Source of the DNA: Deltaproteobacteria bacterium
Lineage (GTDB): Bacteria > Chloroflexota > Dehalococcoidia > Dehalococcoidales > BS750m-G39
DNA: 13,784 nucleotides
Assembly: GCA_013202445.1 (NCBI GenBank)
Contig: JABMRW010000083.1
Span: forward strand, 1 to 13,784
Reading direction: 5' to 3'
Below the pieces are notes generated by a model. That model was given only the letters and a program-made list of their open reading frames with translations. It made no database searches and was not told where the DNA came from. Positions 1-5,960 of this stretch are shown here, piece by piece (the first letter of the stretch is position 1; every line of letters begins with the position of its first letter). The position numbers and the translations under genes were made by a program.

Positions 1-46
1 ACTCGTACGTGCAAGAAATCAGACATCCCGATGTTTGTGCAGTCTA

Positions 47-697
47 TCAAATCCATCTCACCAGCTCACTCAAGTCGGCTCTTGAGGACTTGAACTGGCT
101 CATCGGATTTTCGCGGTCAGGATAACCCAGGGCAACACCTATAACTACCTTCTTATTCTCCGGAATATTGAGCAGGTCTTTGATTTCATCGGCGTATTCG
201 GTAATTAAGCCGATGGGACAGGTCGCTAACCCGGAAGCTTGAGCGGCAAGCACCAGATAGCCCACTGCCGTACCGACGTCAACCATCTGCCTGGCGGAAA
301 AGCAATCGTCGAGGCAGATAATGACGGCGACCGGCGCTCCGTAGAAATTGCAGCTTCCTTCGTTGATGAAGCTGTCTACAGAGCTACCGATTCTATCGAC
401 ATACGGTTTCATCGACTCCAGGGTCTGAACCCCTCTTTTCTTTATAGCTTTGGGCAGAGGTTTTACCGCCCCGGAGCTGCACGATATCTGCTTCTCTTTG
501 TAAGCCTTAAGCAACCTGCGGTTGAGACTATCCTTCTCTTCGTCCATCACCACAATAAATTCCCACGGCTGGAGGTTATTACCCGAGGGAGCATTAATAG
601 TCAGCTCCAGGATTTCTTTAACCGTCTCCTTTGGTATTGGGACAGGCTGGAAAGCCCGGGCACTCCTTCTCTCTTTAATCGTTTTCAGTGCGTCCAT
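47..697 (-). CDS. Nitroreductase family protein (FMN-dependent)
   Basis: This 216-residue protein has the hallmarks of the nitroreductase fold, a cytoplasmic flavoprotein family that uses FMN and NAD(P)H to reduce nitro, quinone, enone or flavin substrates. The N-terminal RRSARAF at residues 10-16 is the usual FMN phosphate-binding segment. NAPSGNNLQPW (residues 36-45) is the classic second FMN motif. The C-terminal half has the GTAVGYLVLAAQASGL helix and a closing GVALGYPDRENP segment (187-198). The stretch around residues 66-95 is longer than in minimal members and probably forms a substrate lid. The ATG at 697 is supported by an AAAGGGG Shine-Dalgarno about 9 bases upstream. The gene is divergent from the 821-1168 gene. 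The family is clear; the substrate cannot be told from sequence. Confidence 0.93.
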   Translation of the reverse strand: MDALKTIKERRSARAFQPVPIPKETVKEILELTINAPSGNNLQPWEFIVVMDEEKDSLNRRLLKAYKEKQISCSSGAVKPLPKAIKKRGVQTLESMKPYVDRIGSSVDSFINEGSCNFYGAPVAVIICLDDCFSARQMVDVGTAVGYLVLAAQASGLATCPIGLITEYADEIKDLLNIPENKKVVIGVALGYPDRENPMSQFKSSRADLSELVRWI

Positions 698-820
698 CGG
701 CTATTTCCCCTTTCCCTGGTTTGCTCTCGTCTGCAAAATACATTATATTACTTATATCTGTCAATTATCGCTTACGTTCACACTGACTGTCAGCCGAAAA
801 ACGGGAGGAGCTATCTTTAG
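698..820. promoter_or_regulatory. Divergent promoter region between nitroreductase and the 115-aa gene
   Basis: Two promoters can be read back to back. On the plus strand TTGCTC (721-726), 17 bases, then TATATT (744-749). On the minus strand TTGACA (759-764 complement), 18 bases, then TATTTT (735-740 complement). The two sigma-70 sites overlap, so transcription of the divergent genes could compete. The plus-strand gene has GGAGGAG at 804-810. This is a reading of hexamers only. Confidence 0.45.
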
Positions 821-1168
821 ATGATTAGAGCCAAGATATGGTTTAGATGCGCCGTAGTCCATGACCCGGTGTGCCCTATGGTGGTACGGCCGGCTTTAAT
901 CGGCTGGGAGGCCAAGTACCGGCAGATTGACCTTACCATTGAGAGGGCTTTCAAGGGTGATGAGCTGGTGCGCCGGATGAAGGGCTGGATAACGGTAGAC
1001 CCTAATAAAGTAATCGAGGTTGTCAATAAGTACGGCAGGTTAAAAGTCCTGGATGATAGCGAGCTGGTCATCGAGATGGAGGACACGGCCAGCCTGGAAG
1101 AGCTGCAAAAGAGCATTGACTATGCTTTTGGCGACCAGGTGGATGTGGAGTTGATAGAAAAGGGGTAG
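821..1168 (+). CDS. Hypothetical protein, 115 aa
   Basis: I do not recognise this family. The protein is soluble, with no signal peptide or membrane segment. A mixed N-terminal half (residues 1-45, including WFRCAVVHDPVCPM with two cysteines) is followed by short alternating beta and helical stretches: ITVDPNKVIEVVNKYG, then LKVLDDSELVIEMED, then SLEELQKSIDYAFG. The last part reads like a small alpha/beta domain. The ATG at 821 lies 10 bases after a strong GGAGGAG site, and a perfect GAGA-loop terminator follows the stop, so it looks like a complete single-gene unit. A later start at residue 20 is possible but has no better ribosome site. It is coding with good confidence; the function is unknown. 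Confidence 0.75.
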   Translation: MIRAKIWFRCAVVHDPVCPMVVRPALIGWEAKYRQIDLTIERAFKGDELVRRMKGWITVDPNKVIEVVNKYGRLKVLDDSELVIEMEDTASLEELQKSIDYAFGDQVDVELIEKG

Positions 1169-1186
1169 TTAGGGATTTTTTTGGGG

Positions 1187-1219
1187 AAGGGGAGCCGAGA
1201 GGCTCCCCTTTTTTTTATT
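1187..1219 (+). terminator. Rho-independent terminator after the 115-aa gene
   Basis: A perfect 10-bp stem (1187-1196 with 1201-1210, aaggggagcc/ggctcccctt) closes a GAGA tetraloop of the stable GNRA type. It runs straight into a T-rich tract (TTTTTTATTTTTTTTT). The T-tract lies on the plus-strand side only, so it serves the gene ending at 1168. Confidence 0.93.
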
Positions 1220-1247
1220 TTTTTTGGGGGGGGAATACATGTTGTGT

Positions 1248-1496
1248 TTAAAGTAGGGGATTGACAACTGCGGCATCAGCAGTCATATTGTTTGGTTTAT
1301 TGAACTTTTGTAGGCCAATTTTAAGTATAGGAACAATGGCAGCTGGATTAATTTGGTCTGGACTTGGGCCGGCATTACTTGCGGCTATGCCAAACTCAAC
1401 ATATAAACCCCATAATCCTTCATGAACATTATGGTATTTAATTAATGCCTCGGCTACTTGTGCATGAGTAAAAGTTAAGTTTTTAGATTCCGGCAT
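1248..1496 (-). CDS. Small protein coupled to hicB, 82 aa
   Basis: This is the third gene of the HicA/HicB module. Its ATG (1494-1496) starts one base after the hicB stop codon (1498-1500), so translation is very likely coupled; an AGGA about 10 bases upstream lies inside hicB. The protein is soluble. An N-terminal helix reads FTHAQVAEALIKYHNVHEGLWGLYVEFG (residues 9-36), followed by a segment rich in Ala/Pro/Ile (PAAIVPILKIGLQKF) and a tail rich in Asn/Ala. The text looks like a conserved hypothetical family rather than noise, but I cannot name it. It could be a module accessory, such as a chaperone or co-regulator, or a passenger gene. That role is inferred from position only. Confidence 0.75.
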   Translation of the reverse strand: MPESKNLTFTHAQVAEALIKYHNVHEGLWGLYVEFGIAASNAGPSPDQINPAAIVPILKIGLQKFNKPNNMTADAAVVNPLL

Positions 1497-1497
1497 G

Positions 1498-2040
1498 TTA
1501 GTTCATCCTCGCTAATTCTGGTTTTTTTACAGGAGTTCCGTATGTTATGATTCGATTCTCATTGCCCAAGCTAGGGATGGTCTCGAGATAATTACTTAAG
1601 ATAATATTCGTAACGTTAGCCGCCGTTTGAGTTAAACGTCGGTCAAATTCTTCAACCAAGTATGTATAGAATTTTGATGCTCCGATTTTTTCCGATATAG
1701 CCATAACTATGAACTGATTTAAACTTGTTCCATCACGTTCTGCTGCCAATACAGTCTGTTTATGTAAGCTCTTTGGTAATCTAAGTGCAACTTTTCCACC
1801 ATATTCATAAATTGACCAAGGTAATGGTATATTTTGCCCCATACTTAAAGCTGCTTCAATCCAACTTAAAGCTATTTCCTCTAGGCGTTCATATGCTTCT
1901 TGAGGTGTTTCCCCTTGAGTTATACATCCTGGAAATTCAAGAATCTGTGCTGTATATGTACCACTCTCCTCGTCAGGTATGACAATACGCAAATAGGGTT
2001 TTTTAATATATTCTTCAGGAGATTTTATAATATCGGCCAT
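1498..2040 (-). CDS. hicB: HicB-family antitoxin with C-terminal ribbon-helix-helix domain, 180 aa
   Basis: Residues 16-75 form the HicB antitoxin domain, a partial RNase H-like fold that binds and masks HicA: YLRIVIPDEESGTYTAQILEFPGC, then TQGETPQEAYERLEEIALSWIEAA. Residues 81-120 form a ribbon-helix-helix DNA-binding domain (GGKVALRLPKSLHKQ, then DGTSLNQFIVMAISEKIG), which in this family binds the module's own operator. About 60 further residues (121-180) extend beyond the usual length, with a helical YTYLVEEFDRRL stretch. The gene lies 29 bases after the hicA-like gene and has an AAGGAT ribosome site. Base composition is clearly richer in A/T than the neighbours on both sides, which suggests acquisition by transfer. 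The family call is secure; the toxin-masking function is by analogy. Confidence 0.92.
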   Translation of the reverse strand: MADIIKSPEEYIKKPYLRIVIPDEESGTYTAQILEFPGCITQGETPQEAYERLEEIALSWIEAALSMGQNIPLPWSIYEYGGKVALRLPKSLHKQTVLAAERDGTSLNQFIVMAISEKIGASKFYTYLVEEFDRRLTQTAANVTNIILSNYLETIPSLGNENRIITYGTPVKKPELARMN

Positions 2041-2069
2041 ATTAGTGATCCTTTCCGAGCATTAATTGA

Positions 2070-2345
2070 TTACAGCGATTCCTCCCATTGTTCAATGTCT
2101 TCTTCAAGTTGGTCTAAGATACCTCCGGCGGTATATTTGTTGAGGTCCCCTGAACCATGATGCGGTATACTTAAAGGTCTAAGGGATGGGAATTGCACAC
2201 TTACCCAGTTAGGTTCTTTTCCTCTGTCACTTTTCACTCTCCCAAGACGTTTTGCAAGTGATTCAAGTTCAACACTTTTAATTCCGCCACGTGCACGAAA
2301 ACTTGTTATTTTCTGCCTGATTTTATTAAGTTTCCCAATATTCAT
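2070..2345 (-). CDS. hicA: HicA-like toxin variant, 91 aa
   Basis: The protein precedes HicB, as HicA toxins do. HicA proteins are small double-stranded-RNA-binding-fold mRNA interferases. The C-terminal half, LRPLSIPHHGSGDLNKYTAGGILDQLEEDIEQW (residues 55-87), matches the HicA pattern L-x-V/I-P-x-H-x-x-x-x-L-x-x-x-T-x-x-x-I-L. The segment that usually carries the catalytic G-S-H motif reads instead DRGKEPNWVSVQFP (residues 41-54), with no histidine. The N-terminal helix (1-25, rich in Lys/Arg) is longer than in the minimal 60-residue toxins. It may therefore be a divergent subfamily with a shifted active site, or an inactive RNA binder. Family confidence is good; toxic activity is uncertain. 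Confidence 0.8.
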   Translation of the reverse strand: MNIGKLNKIRQKITSFRARGGIKSVELESLAKRLGRVKSDRGKEPNWVSVQFPSLRPLSIPHHGSGDLNKYTAGGILDQLEEDIEQWEESL

Positions 2346-2366
2346 GATATCACCGGTGATATTATG
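2343..2366. promoter_or_regulatory. Palindromic operator overlapping the hicA start and ribosome site
   Basis: A perfect 16-bp palindrome (atatcacc/ggtgatat, 2347-2362) lies two bases upstream of the hicA ATG. With one mismatched pair the symmetry extends to 24 bp (2343-2366) and takes in the start codon. Read in the gene's direction, the right arm GGTGAT is also the only visible Shine-Dalgarno. HicB ribbon-helix-helix domains bind palindromes of this kind, so autorepression is likely. A possible minus-strand -10 (TACAAT) is at 2396-2401. Confidence 0.7.
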
Positions 2367-2456
2367 CTGTCAATAGGGTAACTACCTAAGTTATTATTGT
2401 ACTAACAAGTTTCAGGGTAAAACACTCAATAAGCCCCTTTCCCTGAATAATAACCT

Positions 2457-2921
2457 CTATCCCCCTCTCTCCTTAACGTGCCCTCCCGGGTCGGCTTCCG
2501 CCATGGTGCCGGCGCCGAGCACCATCGCCATCTGCAGGTGGGGGCGGGTGAGCCTTTTCCAGGTTAGCGGGCCGTGCTTTACCCCGGCCGGCACGAACAG
2601 CGCCGAGGTGGTATCGAAGACCAGCGGCTGGCCGCCGACGACGAACTCTATCTCCGCTCCTAGGTCTTCCGGGTTATTGGGGTCGGAGCCGATATGGAGA
2701 ACAATCTCGTTGCAGCCTTCCCGGTGGGAGTGCTGGTGGATGTGGGGGTTGGGGTTGGGCATGTCCCATACCCAGCCGAGTTCGATATAGGTATTGCTGC
2801 CGGGGACAAGGTCGTTGCTCATCAGGGTCATGGTGGGGTACTGCCGGCCTTTGATGTTACCGGCGCTCACTTCGTAGCGGGGTTTCCTTACCAGGTTTTT
2901 CTCCCAATCTATTTTAGCCAT
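2457..2921 (-). CDS. Cupin-domain protein, 154 aa (paralogue of the gene at 5091)
   Basis: A single-domain cupin, a small beta-barrel that usually binds a metal. Cupin motif 1 is seen as H64-x-H66-x5-E72 (HSHREGCNE), preceded by further histidines H60 and H62. Motif 2 is P111-x-G113-x2-H116 (FVPAGVKHGPL). A G-S-D-P-N-N-P-E-D-L segment after motif 1 is shared almost unchanged with the second cupin (G-T-D-P-D-N-P-K-D-L), and both have an N-terminal extension of about 60 residues before the barrel motif. The ATG at 2921 follows a strong AGGAGGG. There is no signal peptide, so it is cytoplasmic. The reaction is unknown: cupins include dioxygenases, isomerases, decarboxylases and sensors. Confidence 0.88.
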   Translation of the reverse strand: MAKIDWEKNLVRKPRYEVSAGNIKGRQYPTMTLMSNDLVPGSNTYIELGWVWDMPNPNPHIHQHSHREGCNEIVLHIGSDPNNPEDLGAEIEFVVGGQPLVFDTTSALFVPAGVKHGPLTWKRLTRPHLQMAMVLGAGTMAEADPGGHVKERGG

Positions 2922-2979
2922 TGTCTAAAGCCCTCCTTCTAAAACGTTAGCGCTTATAAAATTCGAGCCTTTTTAGCCC

Positions 2980-3018
2980 GCTTGATAGAAAGCTAAACCA
3001 AACCTCTTCCCCTGTCAA
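2980..3018 (-). promoter_or_regulatory. Promoter of the first cupin gene
   Basis: On the minus strand a perfect TTGACA (3013-3018 complement) is followed after 17 bases by TAGCTT, a moderate -10. It lies about 70-95 bases before the cupin start and opposite the divergent zinc-ribbon promoter. Confidence 0.4.
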
Positions 3019-3064
3019 GTGGGGCCGCCAGCCCGGTACTTTAGTCTGCCCGACTATTTCCCTA

Positions 3065-3092
3065 TTGACCTTTATTGCTGCTTATCTATACT
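3065..3092 (+). promoter_or_regulatory. Promoter of the zinc-ribbon membrane protein gene
   Basis: TTGACC (3065-3070), a 16-base spacer and TATACT (3087-3092) form a good sigma-70 promoter. The predicted leader is about 85 bases and contains a perfect 12-bp palindrome, aaagccggcttt (3138-3149), which may be an operator or a small hairpin. Confidence 0.55.
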
Positions 3093-3183
3093 GGTACTTA
3101 TAAGGGGGAAAATAGTCCTGGAGGGCTAATTCGCCTCAAAGCCGGCTTTAGGCTGGCAGTATTATTAACCTGGGGAGGTGGGT

Positions 3184-3771
3184 ATGAAATGCCCATCCTG
3201 CGGATACGAAAATAGCGAAGGTGCCCGCTACTGCGGCCTGTGCCAGAAACCGTTTGCCTCGTTTGCCAGGGAGCCATCGGCACCATATGGATTAACGCCG
3301 GCGCTTAAGCCGAAAAAAGAAGCCGTACAAGCTGCGCAAAAGGTATTGGTGGGTGGGGCAACGGGAGAGAACTGGTTCCAGCGCCACCTGAACTGGACAT
3401 GGGTGTTTGCCCAGTGGGCCGTAGGCCTAGTAGGTTTTTTTATTACAATTATTTTTGTATCGGGCCTTTTTGTTGGTAGAACCACGTTTCCTTCCGAGGA
3501 GTCCTTTTTTGCTTCCCTTTCGGTTATCCAGATTATAGTCCTGGTGCTGCAGTTAATTGCCGTATTTGGCGTCGGCGCCTGGGTCCTGAAAAGGAAAGAC
3601 CGGAGTTTAGGCTGGCTGTTAATATTCCTTGTTCCTTTTGGCGCGATTGTATTTCTTTTTTTGGAAAACCGGAGCGAGCTGCCGGCCCTGCCGGCACCAC
3701 ATCGTTCTTCCATCCAGCCCGGTTTGGCGTCTCCGGGTTTGGGCGCTCAATATGGTAAATACGGGCCGTGA
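3184..3771 (+). CDS. Zinc-ribbon membrane protein, 195 aa
   Basis: The N-terminus is a zinc ribbon with C3-x2-C6 and C17-x2-C20 (MKCPSCGYENSEGARYCGLC), a common head for small membrane proteins. A linker of about 45 residues leads to three predicted membrane helices: about 72-97, 109-135 and 142-161. The tail after the last helix is short and rich in Pro/Gly. The ATG at 3184 is chosen because GGAGG (3174-3178) sits 5 bases upstream; the GTG two codons earlier lies inside that ribosome site. It is transcribed alone, from its own promoter to a terminator at 3797. The third helix and its LxFLVPFGAIVFLFLENR end resemble phospholipase-D-nuclease-type N-terminal membrane segments, but no catalytic domain follows. 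Function unknown. Confidence 0.8.
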   Translation: MKCPSCGYENSEGARYCGLCQKPFASFAREPSAPYGLTPALKPKKEAVQAAQKVLVGGATGENWFQRHLNWTWVFAQWAVGLVGFFITIIFVSGLFVGRTTFPSEESFFASLSVIQIIVLVLQLIAVFGVGAWVLKRKDRSLGWLLIFLVPFGAIVFLFLENRSELPALPAPHRSSIQPGLASPGLGAQYGKYGP

Positions 3772-3796
3772 CCCGGCTATGGCTTTAAGCCGGGCA

Positions 3797-3823
3797 GGGG
3801 AGCCTTTAGGCTCTCTTTTTTTG
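3797..3823 (+). terminator. Terminator after the zinc-ribbon gene
   Basis: GGGGAGCC (3797-3804) pairs with GGCTCTCT (3809-3816), with two G-T pairs, around a TTTA loop. T7 follows directly, then another T-rich stretch. Confidence 0.8.
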
Positions 3824-3860
3824 TTTTTAAAAAGTTTTTTAAAATTGCCCTGAAAACCCC

Positions 3861-3889
3861 TTGACAAGAGCAATAAGTAATATTAAAAT
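3861..3889 (+). promoter_or_regulatory. Promoter of the padR operon
   Basis: A perfect TTGACA (3861-3866), exactly 17 bases, then TAAAAT (3884-3889), five of six consensus bases. The predicted start point near 3896 falls on the operator repeats. Confidence 0.75.
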
Positions 3890-3924
3890 ATATCAAGATA
3901 TATCGTGATAGTATGCGATATATC
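3887..3924. promoter_or_regulatory. Phased GATATATC operator repeats for the PadR regulator
   Basis: The 8-bp palindrome GATATATC occurs at 3897-3904 and 3917-3924, 20 bp apart, and a near copy AATATATC is at 3887-3894, 10 bp before the first. They lie on one face of the helix and cover the -10 end and the predicted start point, which is the expected position for autorepression by the downstream PadR protein. PadR binding itself is inferred. Confidence 0.6.
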
Positions 3925-3951
3925 AATTATCTGGGATGTTTGGAGATAGAT

Positions 3952-4464
3952 ATGTTTAGAGGACACGCCTTTCGAAGGGAAAGATTTATGAAGGGACCCT
4001 GGCGGGATAGCTCCTTCCAGAAGGGGGACCTGAAGTACGTTATCCTGGACCTGATAAAGGAGAAGCCGAGACACGGCTATGAGATTATCCGCGAGCTGGA
4101 AGAGATGTCTCACGGGCTTTATACGCCCAGCCCCGGCGCCGTCTACCCCACCCTCCAGATGCTTGAGGAAATGGGCTACGCCACCGCCGTCGAGCGGGAC
4201 GGGAGGAAGGTCTACACCATCACCGGGGAGGGGATTAATTTCCTGACGGAACGGAAGGATTCGGCGGACGAGGTCAGGAGCCAGATGAAGAGCCGGTGGA
4301 GTTTCAAGAATGTCGGCAAAATGGCCAGCATGATGAAAGAGTACCACGACCTGGAGAACGTGGTGGGGCGGGGCTTGCGCACTATGGACGCCGACAAGAT
4401 GCAGCGTATCCGGCAGGTGCTTATCGATACCGCCGGTGCCATTGAGGCCATACTGGAAGAATAA
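3952..4464 (+). CDS. PadR-family transcriptional regulator, 170 aa
   Basis: A PadR winged-helix repressor. The DNA-binding domain spans about residues 24-100: KGDLKYVILDLIKEKPRHGYEII, then YTPSPGAVYPTLQMLEEMGY, then DGRKVYTITGEG for the wing. The helical C-terminal part (about 110-170) is the dimerisation region. The short basic leader MFRGHAFRRERF is typical of one PadR subgroup. I chose the ATG at 3952 because GGAGA lies 5-6 bases before it. The earlier in-frame ATG at 3913 has no ribosome site, sits only about 17 bases after the predicted transcript start and would put an operator copy inside the gene. It heads an operon with the two small genes that follow. PadR proteins often control membrane transporters or stress genes; the ligand is unknown. 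Confidence 0.93.
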   Translation: MFRGHAFRRERFMKGPWRDSSFQKGDLKYVILDLIKEKPRHGYEIIRELEEMSHGLYTPSPGAVYPTLQMLEEMGYATAVERDGRKVYTITGEGINFLTERKDSADEVRSQMKSRWSFKNVGKMASMMKEYHDLENVVGRGLRTMDADKMQRIRQVLIDTAGAIEAILEE

Positions 4465-4477
4465 CTGAGAGGTAGGG

Positions 4478-4672
4478 GTGACCGCCTTGGCTAACAGCAT
4501 TGACCTTGAGTTTGATAAGGAAAGCGGGGAGTACTACATCGTCTGGGAGCCGGTGGTTATCGCCACCGGTAAGACCGCAGACGAAGCCCTGCAGGACTTA
4601 AAAGAGGCGGCGCATTTCGGTGTGGATACCATGATTGACCGCAAGCTGGAAAATATAAAAAAGGAGGACTAA
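4478..4672 (+). CDS. Short HicB-like protein, 64 aa
   Basis: The single domain LEFDKESGEYYIVWEP, then TGKTADEALQDLKEAAHFGVDTMID, matches the HicB-like antitoxin fold (a strand-strand-helix unit) but has no DNA-binding tail and no HicA partner next to it. It is the second gene of the padR operon, 13 bases after padR. The start is either GTG at 4478 (GAGAGG upstream) or TTG at 4487 (AGGGGTG 6 bases upstream); the latter would remove three residues. Solitary HicB-like proteins of this size are common, and their role is not established. It may modulate PadR or simply be an orphan domain. Confidence 0.78.
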   Translation: MTALANSIDLEFDKESGEYYIVWEPVVIATGKTADEALQDLKEAAHFGVDTMIDRKLENIKKED

Positions 4673-4673
4673 A

Positions 4674-4868
4674 ATGGGCTATTTTAGGGTATTTGCGGCT
4701 ATTCCCGGTTTTTTCTTGAGTTCTTTTATCTTAATGCTTTTATGGGGGGTGATTGCCCCCAAAATCGGCCTGGTAACCATTAACTATCCCATGTCCATGC
4801 TGGTTACCATCACCCTGTGGCTGGCGGTAGCGCCACTGGCCGCCGCCGCGGGCAGGAAGCACGAGTAA
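4674..4868 (+). CDS. Small two-helix membrane protein, 64 aa
   Basis: Two hydrophobic helices (about residues 5-30 and 38-59) joined by a short loop (APKIGLVTINYP) and ended by a charged GRKHE tail. The ATG follows the previous stop by one base, and its GGAGG site lies inside the end of the upstream gene, so the two are translationally coupled. As the last gene of the padR operon it is a candidate target of PadR control. Family not recognised. Confidence 0.72.
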   Translation: MGYFRVFAAIPGFFLSSFILMLLWGVIAPKIGLVTINYPMSMLVTITLWLAVAPLAAAAGRKHE

Positions 4869-4905
4869 GAATTTTGCCTTTTGATATTAGTCCAAGTGGA
4901 ATACA

Positions 4906-4947
4906 GGGCGCCTGAGCTTAAAATCAGGCGCCTTTGGCTTTGCTTTT
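4906..4947 (+). terminator. Terminator of the padR operon
   Basis: A perfect 9-bp stem, ggcgcctga (4907-4915) with tcaggcgcc (4924-4932), closes an 8-base A/T-rich loop and is followed by a moderately T-rich stretch (TTTGGCTTTGCTTTT). Confidence 0.65.
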
Positions 4948-5027
4948 GTAACTATAGGGAGTGCCAGCGGCCGGGTATAGGCGTCTATTGTTCACCTGGC
5001 GGCATCTGGGGAGCACCTTGGGGTTGA

Positions 5028-5056
5028 TTGACAGGGTACAGCCGCTTCATTATTCT
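5028..5056 (+). promoter_or_regulatory. Promoter of the second cupin gene
   Basis: TTGACA (5028-5033), 17 bases, TATTCT (5051-5056). The predicted leader is under 30 bases and ends with GGAAAGGGGA before the start. The rest of the 4948-5027 stretch shows no gene. Confidence 0.65.
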
Positions 5057-5090
5057 TTAGATAGAGATTTGGAAAGGGGAATGATTGAAA

Positions 5091-5522
5091 ATGGCCGGAA
5101 GGAAATACGAGAAATATATCATCACCAAACCGAAATCTGACCTGAAGCTGCCCGAGTTCAGGCGCGAGCGGGGCGATATCGCCACCGGTTTAAAGACCCC
5201 TTTAATCTACCTGGACGATGATATCATCAAAGGGGCTTTCTACGTGGAGTGCGTCTGGTTCTGGAAGGGGTCGGATAAGTCCGAGGTAGAAGCTCATACC
5301 CACCCCTTTGACGAGGTCATTACCTTCTTCGGTACCGACCCCGATAACCCCAAGGACCTGTGCGGTGAGATCGAAATCTGGCTGGAGGATGAGCAGTATA
5401 TACTGGATAAGAGTTCCCTCATCTTTGTGCCCAAGGGGATGAGGCACTGCCCGTTGATTATCCGCCGGGTGGACCGGCCTATCTTCCACTTTACCGCCGG
5501 TCCGGCAGGCAAGTATGATTAA
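5091..5522 (+). CDS. Cupin-domain protein, 143 aa (paralogue of the gene at 2457)
   Basis: A second single-domain cupin. Counting from the ATG at 5091, motif 1 is H69-x-H71-x3-E75 (HTHPFDE) and motif 2 is P114-x-G116-x2-H119 (FVPKGMRHCPL). Between them G-T-D-P-D-N-P-K-D-L-C-G-E-I-E-I-W matches the cupin at 2457, and a closing RRVDRPIFHF matches KRLTRPHLQM there. The ATG at 5091 is preferred over the in-frame TTG at 5085 because GGAAAGGGGA (5071-5080) is 10 bases from the ATG but only 4 from the TTG. The gene is single, with its own promoter, and converges on the YbaN gene with a 12-base gap and no visible terminator. Metal and substrate unknown. Confidence 0.88.
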   Translation: MAGRKYEKYIITKPKSDLKLPEFRRERGDIATGLKTPLIYLDDDIIKGAFYVECVWFWKGSDKSEVEAHTHPFDEVITFFGTDPDNPKDLCGEIEIWLEDEQYILDKSSLIFVPKGMRHCPLIIRRVDRPIFHFTAGPAGKYD

Positions 5523-5534
5523 AATCCAGCCGTT

Positions 5535-5912
5535 TTATTTTTTATGCCTGACCCTGATAAAGATGATGTGAAGGGTGACCCCGGCGGCGACAATCAATAG
5601 AATTACGGTGACTACCCAATTTGCCACCAGCCATATAGAGATACCGATGGTTACCCATAACAAGGCAATGATAAATATTTTGACCTTGAGCGGTATGCCT
5701 CTGCCTTCAATGTAGTTCCTGATGTAGGCGCCGAGCCACCGGTTGGCCATCAGCCAGTTATAGAATCTCTGGGAGCTTCTCAGGTAGCAGCCGGCGGCCA
5801 GCAGCAGGAATGGGGTGGTGGGCAGCAGCGGGACAGCGATGCCGACTATGCCTACCGCCAGGGATAGGGTGCCGGCTATTATCAGCAGTTGCCTCTTTAG
5901 TTTTTCTGACAT
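5535..5912 (-). CDS. ybaN: YbaN/DUF454 family inner-membrane protein, 125 aa
   Basis: A full-length DUF454 (YbaN) protein. The signature is at the N-terminus: a first membrane helix, LLIIAGTLSLAVGIVGIAVPLLPTTPFLLLAAGCYLRSS (residues 9-47), with the conserved V-P-L-L-P-T-T-P-F. RFYNWLMANRWLGAYIRNY (49-67) is the amphipathic middle, and two further helices lie at about 75-97 and 99-117. The molecular role of the family is not established. The ATG has no Shine-Dalgarno; instead a good -10 lies only 8 bases before it, which points to a leaderless or nearly leaderless transcript. Confidence 0.92.
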   Translation of the reverse strand: MSEKLKRQLLIIAGTLSLAVGIVGIAVPLLPTTPFLLLAAGCYLRSSQRFYNWLMANRWLGAYIRNYIEGRGIPLKVKIFIIALLWVTIGISIWLVANWVVTVILLIVAAGVTLHIIFIRVRHKK

Positions 5913-5920
5913 GGGATTTC

Positions 5921-5949
5921 ATAATATCAGTCCGGTGGCTTAAAGACAA
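5921..5949 (-). promoter_or_regulatory. Promoter of ybaN, probably giving a leaderless mRNA
   Basis: On the minus strand TTGTCT (5944-5949 complement), 17 bases, TATTAT (5921-5926 complement). The ATG (5910-5912 complement) begins 8 bases after the -10, so transcription would start on or within two bases of the start codon. Confidence 0.5.
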
Positions 5950-5960
5950 ATCCGGTTATT

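Noticed and set aside
3178..3183. GTG start for the zinc-ribbon protein
   Set aside because: It lies within the GGAGG ribosome site of the ATG at 3184.
3913..3951. Upstream in-frame ATG for padR, adding 13 residues
   Set aside because: No ribosome site, almost no leader after the predicted transcript start, and it would place an operator copy inside the gene. The ATG at 3952 has GGAGA.
3883..4500. Long open frame opposite padR (205 codons)
   Set aside because: It is a shadow of a clear PadR gene in G/C-rich coding sequence and shows no domain or ribosome site.
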